Origin: Bacteroidales bacterium
GTDB taxonomy: Bacteria; Bacteroidota; Bacteroidia; Bacteroidales; UBA932
Direction: 5' to 3'
NCBI GenBank assembly: GCA_017483985.1
Contig: JAFUUB010000083.1
Coordinates: 1 to 48,749, forward strand
DNA length: 48,749 nt
Shown here: positions 18,787 through 27,517 of the stretch, piece by piece
How the letters are laid out: each line of letters starts with the position of its first letter
Position numbering within the stretch: the stretch's first letter is position 1
Made by a program: the position numbers and the translations under genes
Notes under the pieces: model-generated
Database searches by the model: none
What the model was told of the DNA's origin: nothing
What the model saw: only the letters and a program-made list of their open reading frames with translations

Positions 18787-18817
18787 GCAAATGTAACTAA
18801 ACCGATTTACAAAACAA
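18787..18817 (-). promoter_or_regulatory. Promoter of the MFS-GH13-GH13 operon
   Basis: Minus-strand TACATTTG (18795-18788) is a perfect TAnnTTTG box. TTG lies at 18817-18815 with a 19-bp spacer. The spacer contains the TAAACCGATTTA element (18798-18809 region, plus-strand reading) that is also found in the susC promoter. Confidence 0.65.
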
Positions 18818-18825
18818 CCCTCCAT

Positions 18826-18857
18826 CCGACGAATGGCCGGAAAACCCCGACGAACGG
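18826..18857 (-). promoter_or_regulatory. Tandem LytTR-type operator upstream of the MFS operon
   Basis: CCGACGAATGG (18826-18836) and CCGACGAACGG (18847-18857) are direct repeats with a 21-bp period. Read on the minus strand the distal one gives ACCGTTCGT, an exact fit to the published LytTR half-site pattern (W, M, M, GTT, N, R, K) and to the AlgR site. It ends 8 bp upstream of the -33 element, a normal place for an activator. Confidence 0.65.
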
Positions 18858-18879
18858 TAAGTTAAAGCAGATGAACAAA

Positions 18880-18910
18880 AAGCAGGCCGACCCTTCGGGC
18901 CGGCCTGCTT
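18880..18910 (-). terminator. Intrinsic terminator after susD
   Basis: AAGCAGGCCG (18880-18889) pairs with CGGCCTGCTT (18901-18910), with an inner CCC-TTC-GGG. On the minus strand it is followed by TTTTTGTTC. It separates the susC-susD transcript from the MFS operon, which has its own promoter just downstream. Confidence 0.75.
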
Positions 18911-18943
18911 CATTTCATCCGTCAGGAGACGGAAGAGGCGTTG

Positions 18944-20581
18944 CTACTGGAGCTTTTTCGCCCAGAACAGCACGGTATCGTTGGAATCCGTGAAGGAAGC
19001 CGTCGCCGCCTTGTAGTTGGCGGTGTTGTTGTTCTTCTCGGAAAGCGGATACAGGACGCGCTGGATGATGTTCGGATTGGTCTGAGCCTGGGCATCCGTC
19101 GGATAGGAGAGTTTCGGATAACCGGTACGACGGATATCAGTGTAGGACTCGTGTGCACCCATGATGCCGAGGTGCAGCCACTTCTGGGTCATGATGCCCT
19201 CGAGCTTGTTGGAATAGGCATCCCATACCTTATTGGCATAGGCCTCAGCTTCGGCCGTGGAAGGAACTTCATCCTTCTTGGCCTGATAATGCCGCTGGAA
19301 TCCATAGGAACCCGCATCTTCAGCTGTCACGTTGCGGTTGTACCACTCGGCGATGGAAAGGGAAACACCCTTCACGAATGCATCCTTCGCATTTCCGCTG
19401 GCATAGCCCTGCTGGTAAGCTTCAGCCAGGAGGAACCAGTTCTCCGCAGGAGTGAACACCGGATTCTCCATCAGACCGTTGGAAATGAAGGTAACGGAAT
19501 CGAGGGTCGCGTAATGACGCTCGGTCCAGACGCTGATCGCGTCGTACTTGGACTGGTCCGCAGAATCCTCATCAACGCTCTTGCCGATGAACTCGCCCTT
19601 TTCGTTCGGATGATAGATGACCTTCAGGCGGGGATCGTCAGAGCCCGTAATCTGCATGGCATCGATCATGGCCTGGGATGCCGTCGCATTCTTACCGTCG
19701 CCGGCGAACCCTTCCCTGTACCACTCGTAGAACTTGCCGTCACCGACGTTCTCAGAGCCGACTTTGCCGAAAATACCGTTCTCCATGCTGTCGACCATCT
19801 TGCGGCCGGCGCATTCCTTGATTGCGGCCTGGGCTTTGGCAGTCAGGCTGCCCTTGGCGGCGACATGGGTCGCCAGACGCAGACGCAGGGAGTTGGCGTA
19901 ACGGGCCCACTTGTCAAGGCTGCCCTGGTTGATGAAATCCTGGCCGGCGATCTCAGACTTCTGCGCAGCAGTGGCACTTGCATCGAACTTGAGGATATCG
20001 TCGTACAGGGTGCCGAGTTCGTCGATCATCATTCCATACAGATCTTCATCGCTGTCGTAGGCAGGATAGGAAGAGGCGAGGTCACCCGTAATAGCCAGAT
20101 AACCAGCCTTGGAGAAAGGAACGGGACCGAAGACATCACAAAGCTGAGCCAACTGGTCATACAGGAAGACCTTGGTCAGGTTCAGATAGATGATATCGGA
20201 AGCCTTGTCCGTATCGGATTCGGCCTCATAAGTAGCCTCCATCAAACGATACTGCGCCAACAGTTTATAGAAATTCGACCAACGGTCATTGGCCCAACCA
20301 TCCTGGATGAAATAAACGCCACCCGAATTATTGTTGAAACCGCGTTGCTGGTTCAGCTGGGAGAAGAAGCCTTCCCAAGTATACAGACGCCAGTAAGTAT
20401 TGTAGCCGAAGCCCTTATAGGTATCGCAGGCAACGTAGAATGCACCGGTCATCAGCTTGGAGCAAGAGACCGTGGCGGTCTTGGACGGATCGGCATACCG
20501 GTCGGAAAAATCCTGCTTGGAGCAGGAGAAGACCGTCAGCAGAAGCGTAAGACCCAAGGAAAGTGCAAATATCTTTTTCAT
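18944..20581 (-). CDS. SusD/RagB-family outer-membrane lipoprotein (glucan locus)
   Basis: This 545-residue surface lipoprotein has the signal KKIFALSLGLTLLLTVFSCS. It is the glycan-binding lid partner of the SusC channel encoded just upstream. The body has the all-helical TPR-like SusD fold (YRLMEATYEAES, LYDQLAQLCDVFGPVPF) and resembles the SusD-like group of PF12771. It ends with IIQRVLYPLSEKNNN and TDSNDTVLFWAKK. Start 20581 gives the standard signal peptide; an ATG 12 bases upstream is possible. Specificity for alpha-glucan is inferred from the GH13 and MFS genes downstream, not from the protein itself. Confidence 0.9.
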   Translation of the reverse strand: MKKIFALSLGLTLLLTVFSCSKQDFSDRYADPSKTATVSCSKLMTGAFYVACDTYKGFGYNTYWRLYTWEGFFSQLNQQRGFNNNSGGVYFIQDGWANDRWSNFYKLLAQYRLMEATYEAESDTDKASDIIYLNLTKVFLYDQLAQLCDVFGPVPFSKAGYLAITGDLASSYPAYDSDEDLYGMMIDELGTLYDDILKFDASATAAQKSEIAGQDFINQGSLDKWARYANSLRLRLATHVAAKGSLTAKAQAAIKECAGRKMVDSMENGIFGKVGSENVGDGKFYEWYREGFAGDGKNATASQAMIDAMQITGSDDPRLKVIYHPNEKGEFIGKSVDEDSADQSKYDAISVWTERHYATLDSVTFISNGLMENPVFTPAENWFLLAEAYQQGYASGNAKDAFVKGVSLSIAEWYNRNVTAEDAGSYGFQRHYQAKKDEVPSTAEAEAYANKVWDAYSNKLEGIMTQKWLHLGIMGAHESYTDIRRTGYPKLSYPTDAQAQTNPNIIQRVLYPLSEKNNNTANYKAATASFTDSNDTVLFWAKKLQ

Positions 20582-20617
20582 TGTCATATACATTTTATGA
20601 TGGTTCGCGTTCCAGGT

Positions 20618-23600
20618 TTAGAAGTTGGCACGCAGGGAAAGACCGAACGTACGGCTCGCATTGGTGGAACCTTCGAGGAACGCCTGGTTGGCCCAACCGG
20701 TGGAATCGGAAGCTTCCGCATCCCAAATCGGGAGGTTCTTGTAAATGTAGAACGGGTTGCGGGCGAAAGCGGAGACGCGCAGGCCACCCGGGCACCAGGA
20801 CTTGGTCAGATATTCAGGAAGCACATAGGAAAGGGTGAGTTCGCGGCACTTCAGGTAGGTATTCTTGAAGATGGCGTCCGCATAGTGCGTAGGCTCACCG
20901 ACGCCCCAGTTGTACGTCCAGTGATAGTACTTGTCAGCGTTGATGATTGTGGTGTTCTTTTCACCGGCTTCATTGACACCCGGCAGGATGAGACCGTTGT
21001 CCCATACGCGCTCGCCGTTCGGACCGGCAGAAGCAGTGGTCGGGACACAGGCACCGTCCTTGAAATAATAGGTGACACCACCGTGGGCGGCATCACGGCC
21101 TTCCAGGGACTCGACAAGGGTACCACGACCCATCATGTACTCGTAAGGGGTATTCACGACGTCGCCACCGATCTGGTAGTTGAAGTTGGCATCAAGGGTG
21201 AGGCGCTTGTAGCTCACGGACACAGAGAAGCCACCAATCAGGTCAGGAAGGGCATTGCCCACCTTGACAGGCTCGGAGGTCAGCTTGTAGAAGCCGTCGG
21301 AACCAACGATGCGGTTGCCGTTCTTGTCAGTCTGAGGAGCATAGGAATAGAGGTCACCCATCTTCTCTCCGACGAAGGAGTAGAGGAACACGGCGCCGCC
21401 ATCCAGGCTGCGATGCTGCAGGACATCCAGGCCGTCGGCGAGTTTCTTGACCTTATTGGTGTTCCAGGCGATATTGCCGGACAGGTCGACACGCCAGTCA
21501 CGGTTCTCGATCACAGTGCCGTAGAGGTTGAACTCAACGCCCTTGTTGTTGAGCTCACCGACGTTCATCCAGATGGATTCGCCACCGGAGGAAATCGGAG
21601 CGGTCGTCTGCAGGATCTGGTCGACAATGCGCTTATTGTAGAAGGACAGGTCGAAACCGAGGCGGTTGTTGAAGAACTTGCCTTCCAGACCGAGTTCGAC
21701 TTCATGCGTTGTCTCCGGTTTCAGCTTGTCATTATTCAGACCGGATTCAATCATGTTATAGGAGTAGATGCCGGGCTGCTCGATACTCTTGCCGACATAG
21801 CCCATGGCTGCTTTGTAGATAGCCGGAGCATTACCAACGACACCGTAGGAAGCGCGGAACTTGGCGAAGTCGACCCAGCGGGGCATCTGGAACAGCTCGT
21901 TGAAAACGATGGATCCGTTCACGGAAGGATACCAGTAGGAGTTGTTGCCAACCATCAGCGTTGAAACAGTCTCGTTGCGGATGGTCCCTTCGAGGTATGC
22001 CCAGTTGTCGTACGAGAAGGAAACCGTACCGAAGACGGCCTGCTTGAGGAATTCGGACTTGGACATGCCGGCATTGGGGTTACCCTTGCTGGCATTCAGG
22101 TGATACCAGTTCTCGACGGTGAGACCGCCGTTCGTACTGACGGAGTTGTTCAAGGTCTTTTCGCTGCGTGCGGAATAACCAAGCACGGCATCCAGGCCGA
22201 TCTTATCGGTCAGCTGGGTGCTATAATTGGCCATTACATCACCATAGATGGTGGTAAAGGCATTGTTGGTCAGGCCATAAGCGCCGGAGAAGCCCAGATA
22301 GAGAGGTCGGTCGTTGGGCTCTTTGTTCTCGATGCTCTGCGCGGTGTAGTCCGTCGCAATGTTGCCCTTCAGGGTGAGGCCTTTGACAATCTCCCAGGAC
22401 GGAGTCACGCTGGCAATGAGACGCTGGTTGTGCTCCATCTGCTCCCATGCGAGGACCCTCCAAAGATAATCACCGGAGATATCACCGAAGGAAAGGCCGT
22501 AGGCCCAGCCCACGGTCGGGTCAGCCTGCTGGTTGTCGGAGTAGACACGGTTGCGGTAACCGGCCGGAGTAACGGCATGCTCACGAACGTATGCAACATC
22601 GTCAAAGGCACCGAACATACCCGAGAAGTTGTTGGTCAGACGGGAGATACGGTAAGGGCGGTTCTTCACGGTCTGGTTCATGTAGTTGATGGAATAGCCG
22701 AGTTTCACGGCGCCATTGGCGGTGATATTCTGGCTTCCGGAGAGCGCGAAGTTGTGCTTGCCGACATGGGAATTGTACTGGTTCGGCAGGTTGTCGAAGA
22801 ACGTATAGGAGAAGCGGGTGCTTCCCTTCTCGGTACCGGCAGTCACCGCCACATTGTACTGCTGGGTGAAACCGGTGCGGAACAGGTCGCTCCAAGGATT
22901 GGCGGAGATGGCATTGTATTTACGCATCGTACCGTCAAAATAGTAAACGTCACGGCCGTCATATTTCGGACCGTAATACATGTTGGTAGAAGCGACACCA
23001 AGGACGTCCTTGCCGTTCATGTCCTTGCGCATGAAGAAGCCATCTTCGGTATAGCCGTTGCCGGCCCACTGGTCATTACGGGCACCCGGACCGAAAACGG
23101 TCTGGTACTTAGGCATATAGGCGACGACATCAGCCTGCACGGAAGCACCGAATTCCACATGGACACCGCTGTTGCGCTTGCCCTGCTTCATGGTGATGAG
23201 GACGACACCGTTCGCACCTTCGGAACCGTACAGGGATGTTGCAGATGCACCCTTGAGGATGGTCAGGTTCTCGATATCCTCGACGTTGATATCAGCCAGA
23301 CCGGTGGACTGGATACGCTGGGTACCCCAGTAGTCGCTGTTGTTGGCATCGCCGTTGCGGATCGGAACGCCGTCGACGATGACGAGCGGCTGGTTGGAAC
23401 CGGTGATGGTGGAGATACCACGCACCTGGATGGAGATAGCGCCGGTCTCACCGCCCGGAGCGGTGGAGATACGGACACCGGAGGCTTTTCCGTAAAGGGC
23501 AGAACCCAGGGACGGGGCAGCCGTGGCATTCAGTTTCTCAGCGGAAACAGAACTGATCGCATAACCGACCTTCTTCTCTTCCTTGCGGATACCGAGGGCA

Positions 23601-23923
23601 GTCACGACCGTTCCTTCCAGCATTTCGCTGTCCTCCTCGAGGACGACATTCAAAGTACCGCCGTTCCAGGTCAGGACCTGGGAGGCATAACCGATGCAAG
23701 AGAACTCAATCTTGTCCCCGACCTTTGCATTCGCAAGGGAATAGGAACCGTCCAGGTCAACGACCGTGCCGTTGTGAGTTCCCTGAACAAACACAGATGC
23801 TCCGACAACACCTTGTCCGGAAGCGTCTTTCACGGTTCCCCGGACCGTCGTCTGCGCGAAGGCCGTCAGGCCCGCTGCCAGCAGCGCGAGGGTCAGGGTC
23901 ACTTTCAGAAATAGGTTCTTCAT
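20618..23923 (-). CDS. SusC/RagA-family TonB-dependent outer-membrane transporter (glucan locus)
   Basis: This 1101-residue protein has a signal peptide (MKNLFLKVTLTLALLAAGLTAFAQ) and a carboxypeptidase-D-like regulatory domain (about residues 25-100). Next comes a plug domain with IQVRGISTITGSNQPLVIVDGVPI, and a 22-strand barrel ending in an aromatic residue (LSLRANF). It imports oligosaccharides with energy from TonB/ExbBD. The start at 23923 is fixed by the signal peptide. Immediately upstream lies a leader of about 115 nt with an 18-bp tandem repeat and a textbook promoter. SusD follows after 36 bases. SusE/SusF-like genes are missing. Confidence 0.95.
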   Translation of the reverse strand: MKNLFLKVTLTLALLAAGLTAFAQTTVRGTVKDASGQGVVGASVFVQGTHNGTVVDLDGSYSLANAKVGDKIEFSCIGYASQVLTWNGGTLNVVLEEDSEMLEGTVVTALGIRKEEKKVGYAISSVSAEKLNATAAPSLGSALYGKASGVRISTAPGGETGAISIQVRGISTITGSNQPLVIVDGVPIRNGDANNSDYWGTQRIQSTGLADINVEDIENLTILKGASATSLYGSEGANGVVLITMKQGKRNSGVHVEFGASVQADVVAYMPKYQTVFGPGARNDQWAGNGYTEDGFFMRKDMNGKDVLGVASTNMYYGPKYDGRDVYYFDGTMRKYNAISANPWSDLFRTGFTQQYNVAVTAGTEKGSTRFSYTFFDNLPNQYNSHVGKHNFALSGSQNITANGAVKLGYSINYMNQTVKNRPYRISRLTNNFSGMFGAFDDVAYVREHAVTPAGYRNRVYSDNQQADPTVGWAYGLSFGDISGDYLWRVLAWEQMEHNQRLIASVTPSWEIVKGLTLKGNIATDYTAQSIENKEPNDRPLYLGFSGAYGLTNNAFTTIYGDVMANYSTQLTDKIGLDAVLGYSARSEKTLNNSVSTNGGLTVENWYHLNASKGNPNAGMSKSEFLKQAVFGTVSFSYDNWAYLEGTIRNETVSTLMVGNNSYWYPSVNGSIVFNELFQMPRWVDFAKFRASYGVVGNAPAIYKAAMGYVGKSIEQPGIYSYNMIESGLNNDKLKPETTHEVELGLEGKFFNNRLGFDLSFYNKRIVDQILQTTAPISSGGESIWMNVGELNNKGVEFNLYGTVIENRDWRVDLSGNIAWNTNKVKKLADGLDVLQHRSLDGGAVFLYSFVGEKMGDLYSYAPQTDKNGNRIVGSDGFYKLTSEPVKVGNALPDLIGGFSVSVSYKRLTLDANFNYQIGGDVVNTPYEYMMGRGTLVESLEGRDAAHGGVTYYFKDGACVPTTASAGPNGERVWDNGLILPGVNEAGEKNTTIINADKYYHWTYNWGVGEPTHYADAIFKNTYLKCRELTLSYVLPEYLTKSWCPGGLRVSAFARNPFYIYKNLPIWDAEASDSTGWANQAFLEGSTNASRTFGLSLRANF

Positions 23924-23974
23924 GTGTTTTTTGTTGTTAGTTAATAATATACTTAAGGTTTGGTACACTTCAAT

Positions 23975-24012
23975 GGTGCATATTTATCATCAGCGGTGAA
24001 TATTTATTATCA
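23975..24012 (-). repeat. Tandem 18-bp repeat in the susC leader
   Basis: GGTGCATATTTATCATCA (23975-23992) and GGTGAATATTTATTATCA (23995-24012) match at 16 of 18 positions with a 20-bp period. Both lie downstream of the predicted transcription start, so they are in the leader RNA. They could bind a protein as DNA or RNA, or pair with a small RNA. Confidence 0.6.
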
Positions 24013-24043
24013 TATAAAATACATTCCTCCACGGATTAATCCG

Positions 24044-24074
24044 CAAAGTTAGAGCGATTTTTGAGAAATGCAAA
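24044..24074 (-). promoter_or_regulatory. Promoter of susC-susD
   Basis: Minus-strand TTTG (24074-24071), a 19-bp spacer and TAACTTTG (24051-24044) fit the Bacteroides consensus exactly. Upstream, 24080-24099 carries the TAAACCGATTTTACAAAAC element shared with the MFS promoter. Confidence 0.75.
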
Positions 24075-24108
24075 TATTTTTAAACCGATTTTACAAAACG
24101 ATACAAGA

Positions 24109-24130
24109 AAGGCCGGATCGCTCCGGCCTT
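24109..24130 (-). terminator. Intrinsic terminator after the alpha/beta-hydrolase gene
   Basis: AAGGCCGGA (24109-24117) pairs with TCCGGCCTT (24122-24130) around a 4-nt loop. TTTCTTG follows on the minus strand. It ends the peptide operon just before the susC promoter. Confidence 0.7.
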
Positions 24131-24152
24131 CAAACAACAGCGAATCACCGCC

Positions 24153-25034
24153 TTATTCTCTTCCGTACAACCAGTCCGCCGCGGCAGGTCCCATCTTCGG
24201 ATTGGAATGGCCGACGCCCGGCACCAGGTGCAGCTCCCAATTGAACGCCGCATTCCGCCGGGCCGCATCCTCCCGGCACCAGGAGAAGAACCGCTTCCCC
24301 CGGGCAAGGCGGGTCAGTCCCTGGGCATCTGCCTCCTGCGTCTGCCGCAGGTTGCTGGTCCGGAGGGTGTCCGCATCGCCGAGCAGGACGGTCAGCTGTT
24401 TGCGGTAATACTCCGCCGGATCAATACCGTCCCGCGGGCCGACCACGGCGATTCCGTACGGATAGTCCGCCGTGTCGGACGGGAAGGTATACCAGCCCGC
24501 ATTTGCCGCAACCATGCGCTCTGCATACGGGGAATCATGGAACAGGGCGAACCGGTGGACAAACTGTCCCCCGGCGGAATGACCATAGATATTGTATCCC
24601 CGCGCGCGAGACCCGCTGTTCTCCAGAAAATACCGGAAAACCTTGTCGACAAGCGGATAGACCCGGTCTTCGGGGGCATTGAAACCGCCCGCTTCATCCT
24701 GTACGGCGCCCTGCTGATAGACCCGCTCGGGGAAATGCTCCTCGTCCAGGTCCGGGACAAGCAGGATGAAACCATATTCGTCCGCCTTGGCCACCCAGTC
24801 GTCACGGTAGCGGTCCGCGTTGCGGTTCATGCCGGCGATGACGAACTGCACCGGCATCGAAGCGACATCATACCCTTCCGGGACATGGTAATAGATCCCG
24901 ATGGTATCGCCGGCGAAAGGTCCGTCGCAGGCATACGGGACACAGCCGGTCCCCGGGGTGAAAAGCGGTTCCCGCGAGCCGGTTCCGCAGGCCGCCAGCA
25001 GCAGCGGCAGCAAAAACAACCCTTTCTTCATCAT
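24153..25034 (-). CDS. Alpha/beta-hydrolase lipoprotein
   Basis: This 293-residue lipoprotein (MKKGLFLLPLLLAACG) has an alpha/beta-hydrolase fold. The nucleophile elbow is GHSAGG within YNIYGHSAGGQFVHRF, and the likely catalytic histidine is in VPGVGHSNPKM near the C-terminus. IPVQFVIAGMNR-type strands resemble PHB-depolymerase-like esterases and S9-like peptidases. The start overlaps the iadA stop as ATGA (25034-25031), so it is translationally coupled and is the last gene of the peptide operon. It may be an esterase or peptidase acting on envelope substrates; nothing in the sequence decides which. Confidence 0.78.
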   Translation of the reverse strand: MMKKGLFLLPLLLAACGTGSREPLFTPGTGCVPYACDGPFAGDTIGIYYHVPEGYDVASMPVQFVIAGMNRNADRYRDDWVAKADEYGFILLVPDLDEEHFPERVYQQGAVQDEAGGFNAPEDRVYPLVDKVFRYFLENSGSRARGYNIYGHSAGGQFVHRFALFHDSPYAERMVAANAGWYTFPSDTADYPYGIAVVGPRDGIDPAEYYRKQLTVLLGDADTLRTSNLRQTQEADAQGLTRLARGKRFFSWCREDAARRNAAFNWELHLVPGVGHSNPKMGPAAADWLYGRE

Positions 25035-26134
25035 TTGCATTTCTTTCCCATGGCATAAACCGCCGCGATGGACAGATCGTCCTCCAGCACCACCAGGTCG
25101 GCATCTGCGCCGACGGCAATCCTTCCTTTCTGCGGCAGGCTCAGGTTCCGGGCGGGATTGGAGGTCAACAGTTTGAGGGCGTCTCCCAGCGGCAGGATAC
25201 CGTTCTTCACCAGCAGGGTCATCTCCTGGTGGTTGCGGTGGACCGGCGCCGGTGTATAGGTTACGGCTCCGGTCTCGGGATCGACCCGTTTGACGCCTCC
25301 GCGTCCGTCGCTGGAGAAAGCCATGTTCTCCAGCGGAACGCCCTGTTCGAGGGCAAGCCCGACGGCCTGGTGCGGTTCGGTGAACTTCGTCCCGCCGGTC
25401 GAGATGTCGATGAAACCGCCCTTCCTGGCGAATTCCACGCACTGCTCGAACAGCGGTACGGTCCGAATGCAGTGGGTCGGAGAGATGTGCTGCGTCAGGG
25501 TCGGATACTCGGCGATGATATCCATCAGGACATCGATCTTCGAAGGCAAATTACCCAGGTGGATGTGCAGGATGCCGTGCTTGCCGGAAGCGGCCCCGCC
25601 GATCCGCACGTCATGCAGCAGCCGGAGGATCTCCTGGCGGGTCGGATAGGAACTGCGGTCGTCGCTGATGGCCAGCTTGCAGCCGATCACCCGGTCGATG
25701 AAGATCATATCCTCCATCACGGAGCCGGTCAGCGTCCGCTCCGGCAAGCCGTAGTAGCTGGTCAGCATATAGGCCGTCATGCCGGAAAGGGTCAGGGCCC
25801 GGGCCTTGTTGTACAGGGCCGGCAGGTTCTTGATGAAGCCGTCGGTTCCCAGCACGCCGACCACGGTCGTGGTTCCGACCGAGACAAGTTCATCCATCTG
25901 GATCTCAGGGATATAGGAAGTCGGACCGAACAGCCCGCCGCCCCCGATGATATGGACATGTTCGTCGATGAATCCCGGCACGAGATACCGGCCTTCCAGG
26001 TCGACGGTCTCGACATCGGCCCCGTTCACGGACAGGTTGTCGCCGAGGGCCAGTATCCGGCCGCCCCCCGTCAGCACGTCGTGCTGCGGCAAGGGGTCCG
26101 GTGCATAAATCTTGCAGTTCTTGAAGAGAATCAT
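25031..26134 (-). CDS. iadA: Isoaspartyl (beta-aspartyl) dipeptidase
   Basis: This 367-residue cytoplasmic amidohydrolase cleaves beta-aspartyl dipeptides, releasing aspartate from isomerised asparagine or aspartate residues. The metal motif HVH lies in FIDEHVHIIGGGG. Further metal-site residues are the lysine in IGCKLAISDDRS (the carboxylated lysine of the family), histidines in ILHIHLG and ISPTHC, and the catalytic aspartate in FSSDGRGG. Length is close to E. coli IadA (390). It lies 3 bases after the dicarboxylate carrier gene and overlaps the hydrolase gene, so it belongs to the same operon as the M14 peptidase and the second SusC/D pair. Confidence 0.9.
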   Translation of the reverse strand: MILFKNCKIYAPDPLPQHDVLTGGGRILALGDNLSVNGADVETVDLEGRYLVPGFIDEHVHIIGGGGLFGPTSYIPEIQMDELVSVGTTTVVGVLGTDGFIKNLPALYNKARALTLSGMTAYMLTSYYGLPERTLTGSVMEDMIFIDRVIGCKLAISDDRSSYPTRQEILRLLHDVRIGGAASGKHGILHIHLGNLPSKIDVLMDIIAEYPTLTQHISPTHCIRTVPLFEQCVEFARKGGFIDISTGGTKFTEPHQAVGLALEQGVPLENMAFSSDGRGGVKRVDPETGAVTYTPAPVHRNHQEMTLLVKNGILPLGDALKLLTSNPARNLSLPQKGRIAVGADADLVVLEDDLSIAAVYAMGKKCK

Positions 26135-26137
26135 GGT

Positions 26138-27511
26138 CTAGACAAGGATGAAATGAATCAGGGTCAGCGCAATGACTCCGATGATCAGTGGCGGGGTGTT
26201 CCGCTTCGCCAGATCCATCGGGGACACGCCGGCCACTCCGCATATTGCAACAATCACGCCTGCGATGGGAGAGGTCGCCCGGCCCATGCTGGCCGCCAGC
26301 TGCATCGGGACGATCATCCCGACGGCCGGCATGCCGAACTGGGTGGCGATGCCCGGGAGCAGCGGGCCGAAGGAGAAGAAGGCCGCGTTGCCGCTGCCCA
26401 TCAGCATGGCCGCCAGGAAGATGATGGCCGTAATGACGATACAGATGGCCACGCCGCCGAAGCCCAGGCTGGTGGTACCCGAAACCAGGGTGTCGATGAA
26501 CCCCAGGGCGATCAGGCCGCCGGAGAAGACTTCCGCACAGACGATCAGCGAAACCACGTTGGCAAAGACGTTCCCCATCCCCTGCCAGAAGACCTTGAAC
26601 ATCGGGAAGGTCCGGGTGAAACTCCGGTTGTGCAGCATGACCAGCAGGAAGGCGATCAGGAAAGAGGAAAGCATGGCCACCGTCGTGGAGATGGTCACGT
26701 CCTTGATCCCGACATAGCCGGAGAACAGCAGCAGGAAGACGATCGGAAGGACCGGAAGCAGGGCAAAATACCCGGGAACGTCCGGACGGGCCGACTCGTC
26801 AAGCCGGTCGCTGTAGATATCTTTCCCCTGGGCGGCCTCCCGCCGGTCGCACCAGCGGTTGTAGAAGAAGAAGATCGCCATCAGGAGCACCGTCACCGGA
26901 AGCACCCGCGGGACCTGGTACTCCAGGAAGTACTGGACCGTCGTCAGGTCGCAGAGTTCAGACGCGGCCAGCGTGTTCGCGGAGCCGGGGCCCTGGTCGA
27001 ACAGGGTGGCGAACGCGATGGCCGACAGCGCCGTCAGCTTGCTGACGCCCAGGTTGACCAGGATCGGATAGAGGGTCGCCACCAGCAGCAGGCCCACGCC
27101 TGCGGCCGAGGGGGTCGTGATGAATAGCAGCTGGCCGATCGGTATGGCCAGGACCGCCGCCAGGTAAGGGACCTTCCGGAAAAACGCCAGCGGCTTGACC
27201 GCCAGATGGACCAGCATGTTCGTCGCCTCGATCTTGTTCATGAAGGCGACATAGCCGCCGATGACCATGATCTGCAGGCCGGCGCGGGAGAAGTTCGAGA
27301 TGAATTTCTCCTCCACGAACCGCATGATGTCGAAGACCACGGAGCCGGTCGGCCGGTCCACCGCAACCGGCGAGGTCCCGAGGATGGCCCCGAGGGCCAC
27401 CATCAGGACACCCGCCAGCAGCAGCACGCCCTGCGGATTGTACTTCTTGAAGAGCAGCGCCGCCACAACGGCGACGACAGCCAGACAGAGAAGGAAGGCT
27501 ACCGTTCCCAT
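26138..27511 (-). CDS. dcuC: DcuC-family C4-dicarboxylate transporter
   Basis: This 457-residue inner-membrane carrier has about 12 helices. It begins with hydrophobic helices, carries FITTPSAAGVGLLLV and a late conserved MGSGNAAFFSFGPLLP motif, as in DcuC proteins. Members exchange aspartate, fumarate and malate for succinate during anaerobic growth. The gene is 3 bases from iadA, whose product releases aspartate, so aspartate/succinate exchange is the natural reading. Sodium/proton antiporter families share some fold features, but the motif order favours DcuC. Confidence 0.85.
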   Translation of the reverse strand: MGTVAFLLCLAVVAVVAALLFKKYNPQGVLLLAGVLMVALGAILGTSPVAVDRPTGSVVFDIMRFVEEKFISNFSRAGLQIMVIGGYVAFMNKIEATNMLVHLAVKPLAFFRKVPYLAAVLAIPIGQLLFITTPSAAGVGLLLVATLYPILVNLGVSKLTALSAIAFATLFDQGPGSANTLAASELCDLTTVQYFLEYQVPRVLPVTVLLMAIFFFYNRWCDRREAAQGKDIYSDRLDESARPDVPGYFALLPVLPIVFLLLFSGYVGIKDVTISTTVAMLSSFLIAFLLVMLHNRSFTRTFPMFKVFWQGMGNVFANVVSLIVCAEVFSGGLIALGFIDTLVSGTTSLGFGGVAICIVITAIIFLAAMLMGSGNAAFFSFGPLLPGIATQFGMPAVGMIVPMQLAASMGRATSPIAGVIVAICGVAGVSPMDLAKRNTPPLIIGVIALTLIHFILV

Positions 27512-27517
27512 AAACGA

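Noticed and set aside
23975..24012. CRISPR-like repeat
   Set aside because: Only two copies with a 2-bp gap, no spacers and no cas genes in the window.
26138..27511. NhaC or AbgT-type transporter
   Set aside because: The order of motifs, including the late GSGNAAFFSFGPLLP, fits DcuC better, and the neighbour iadA releases a C4 dicarboxylic amino acid.
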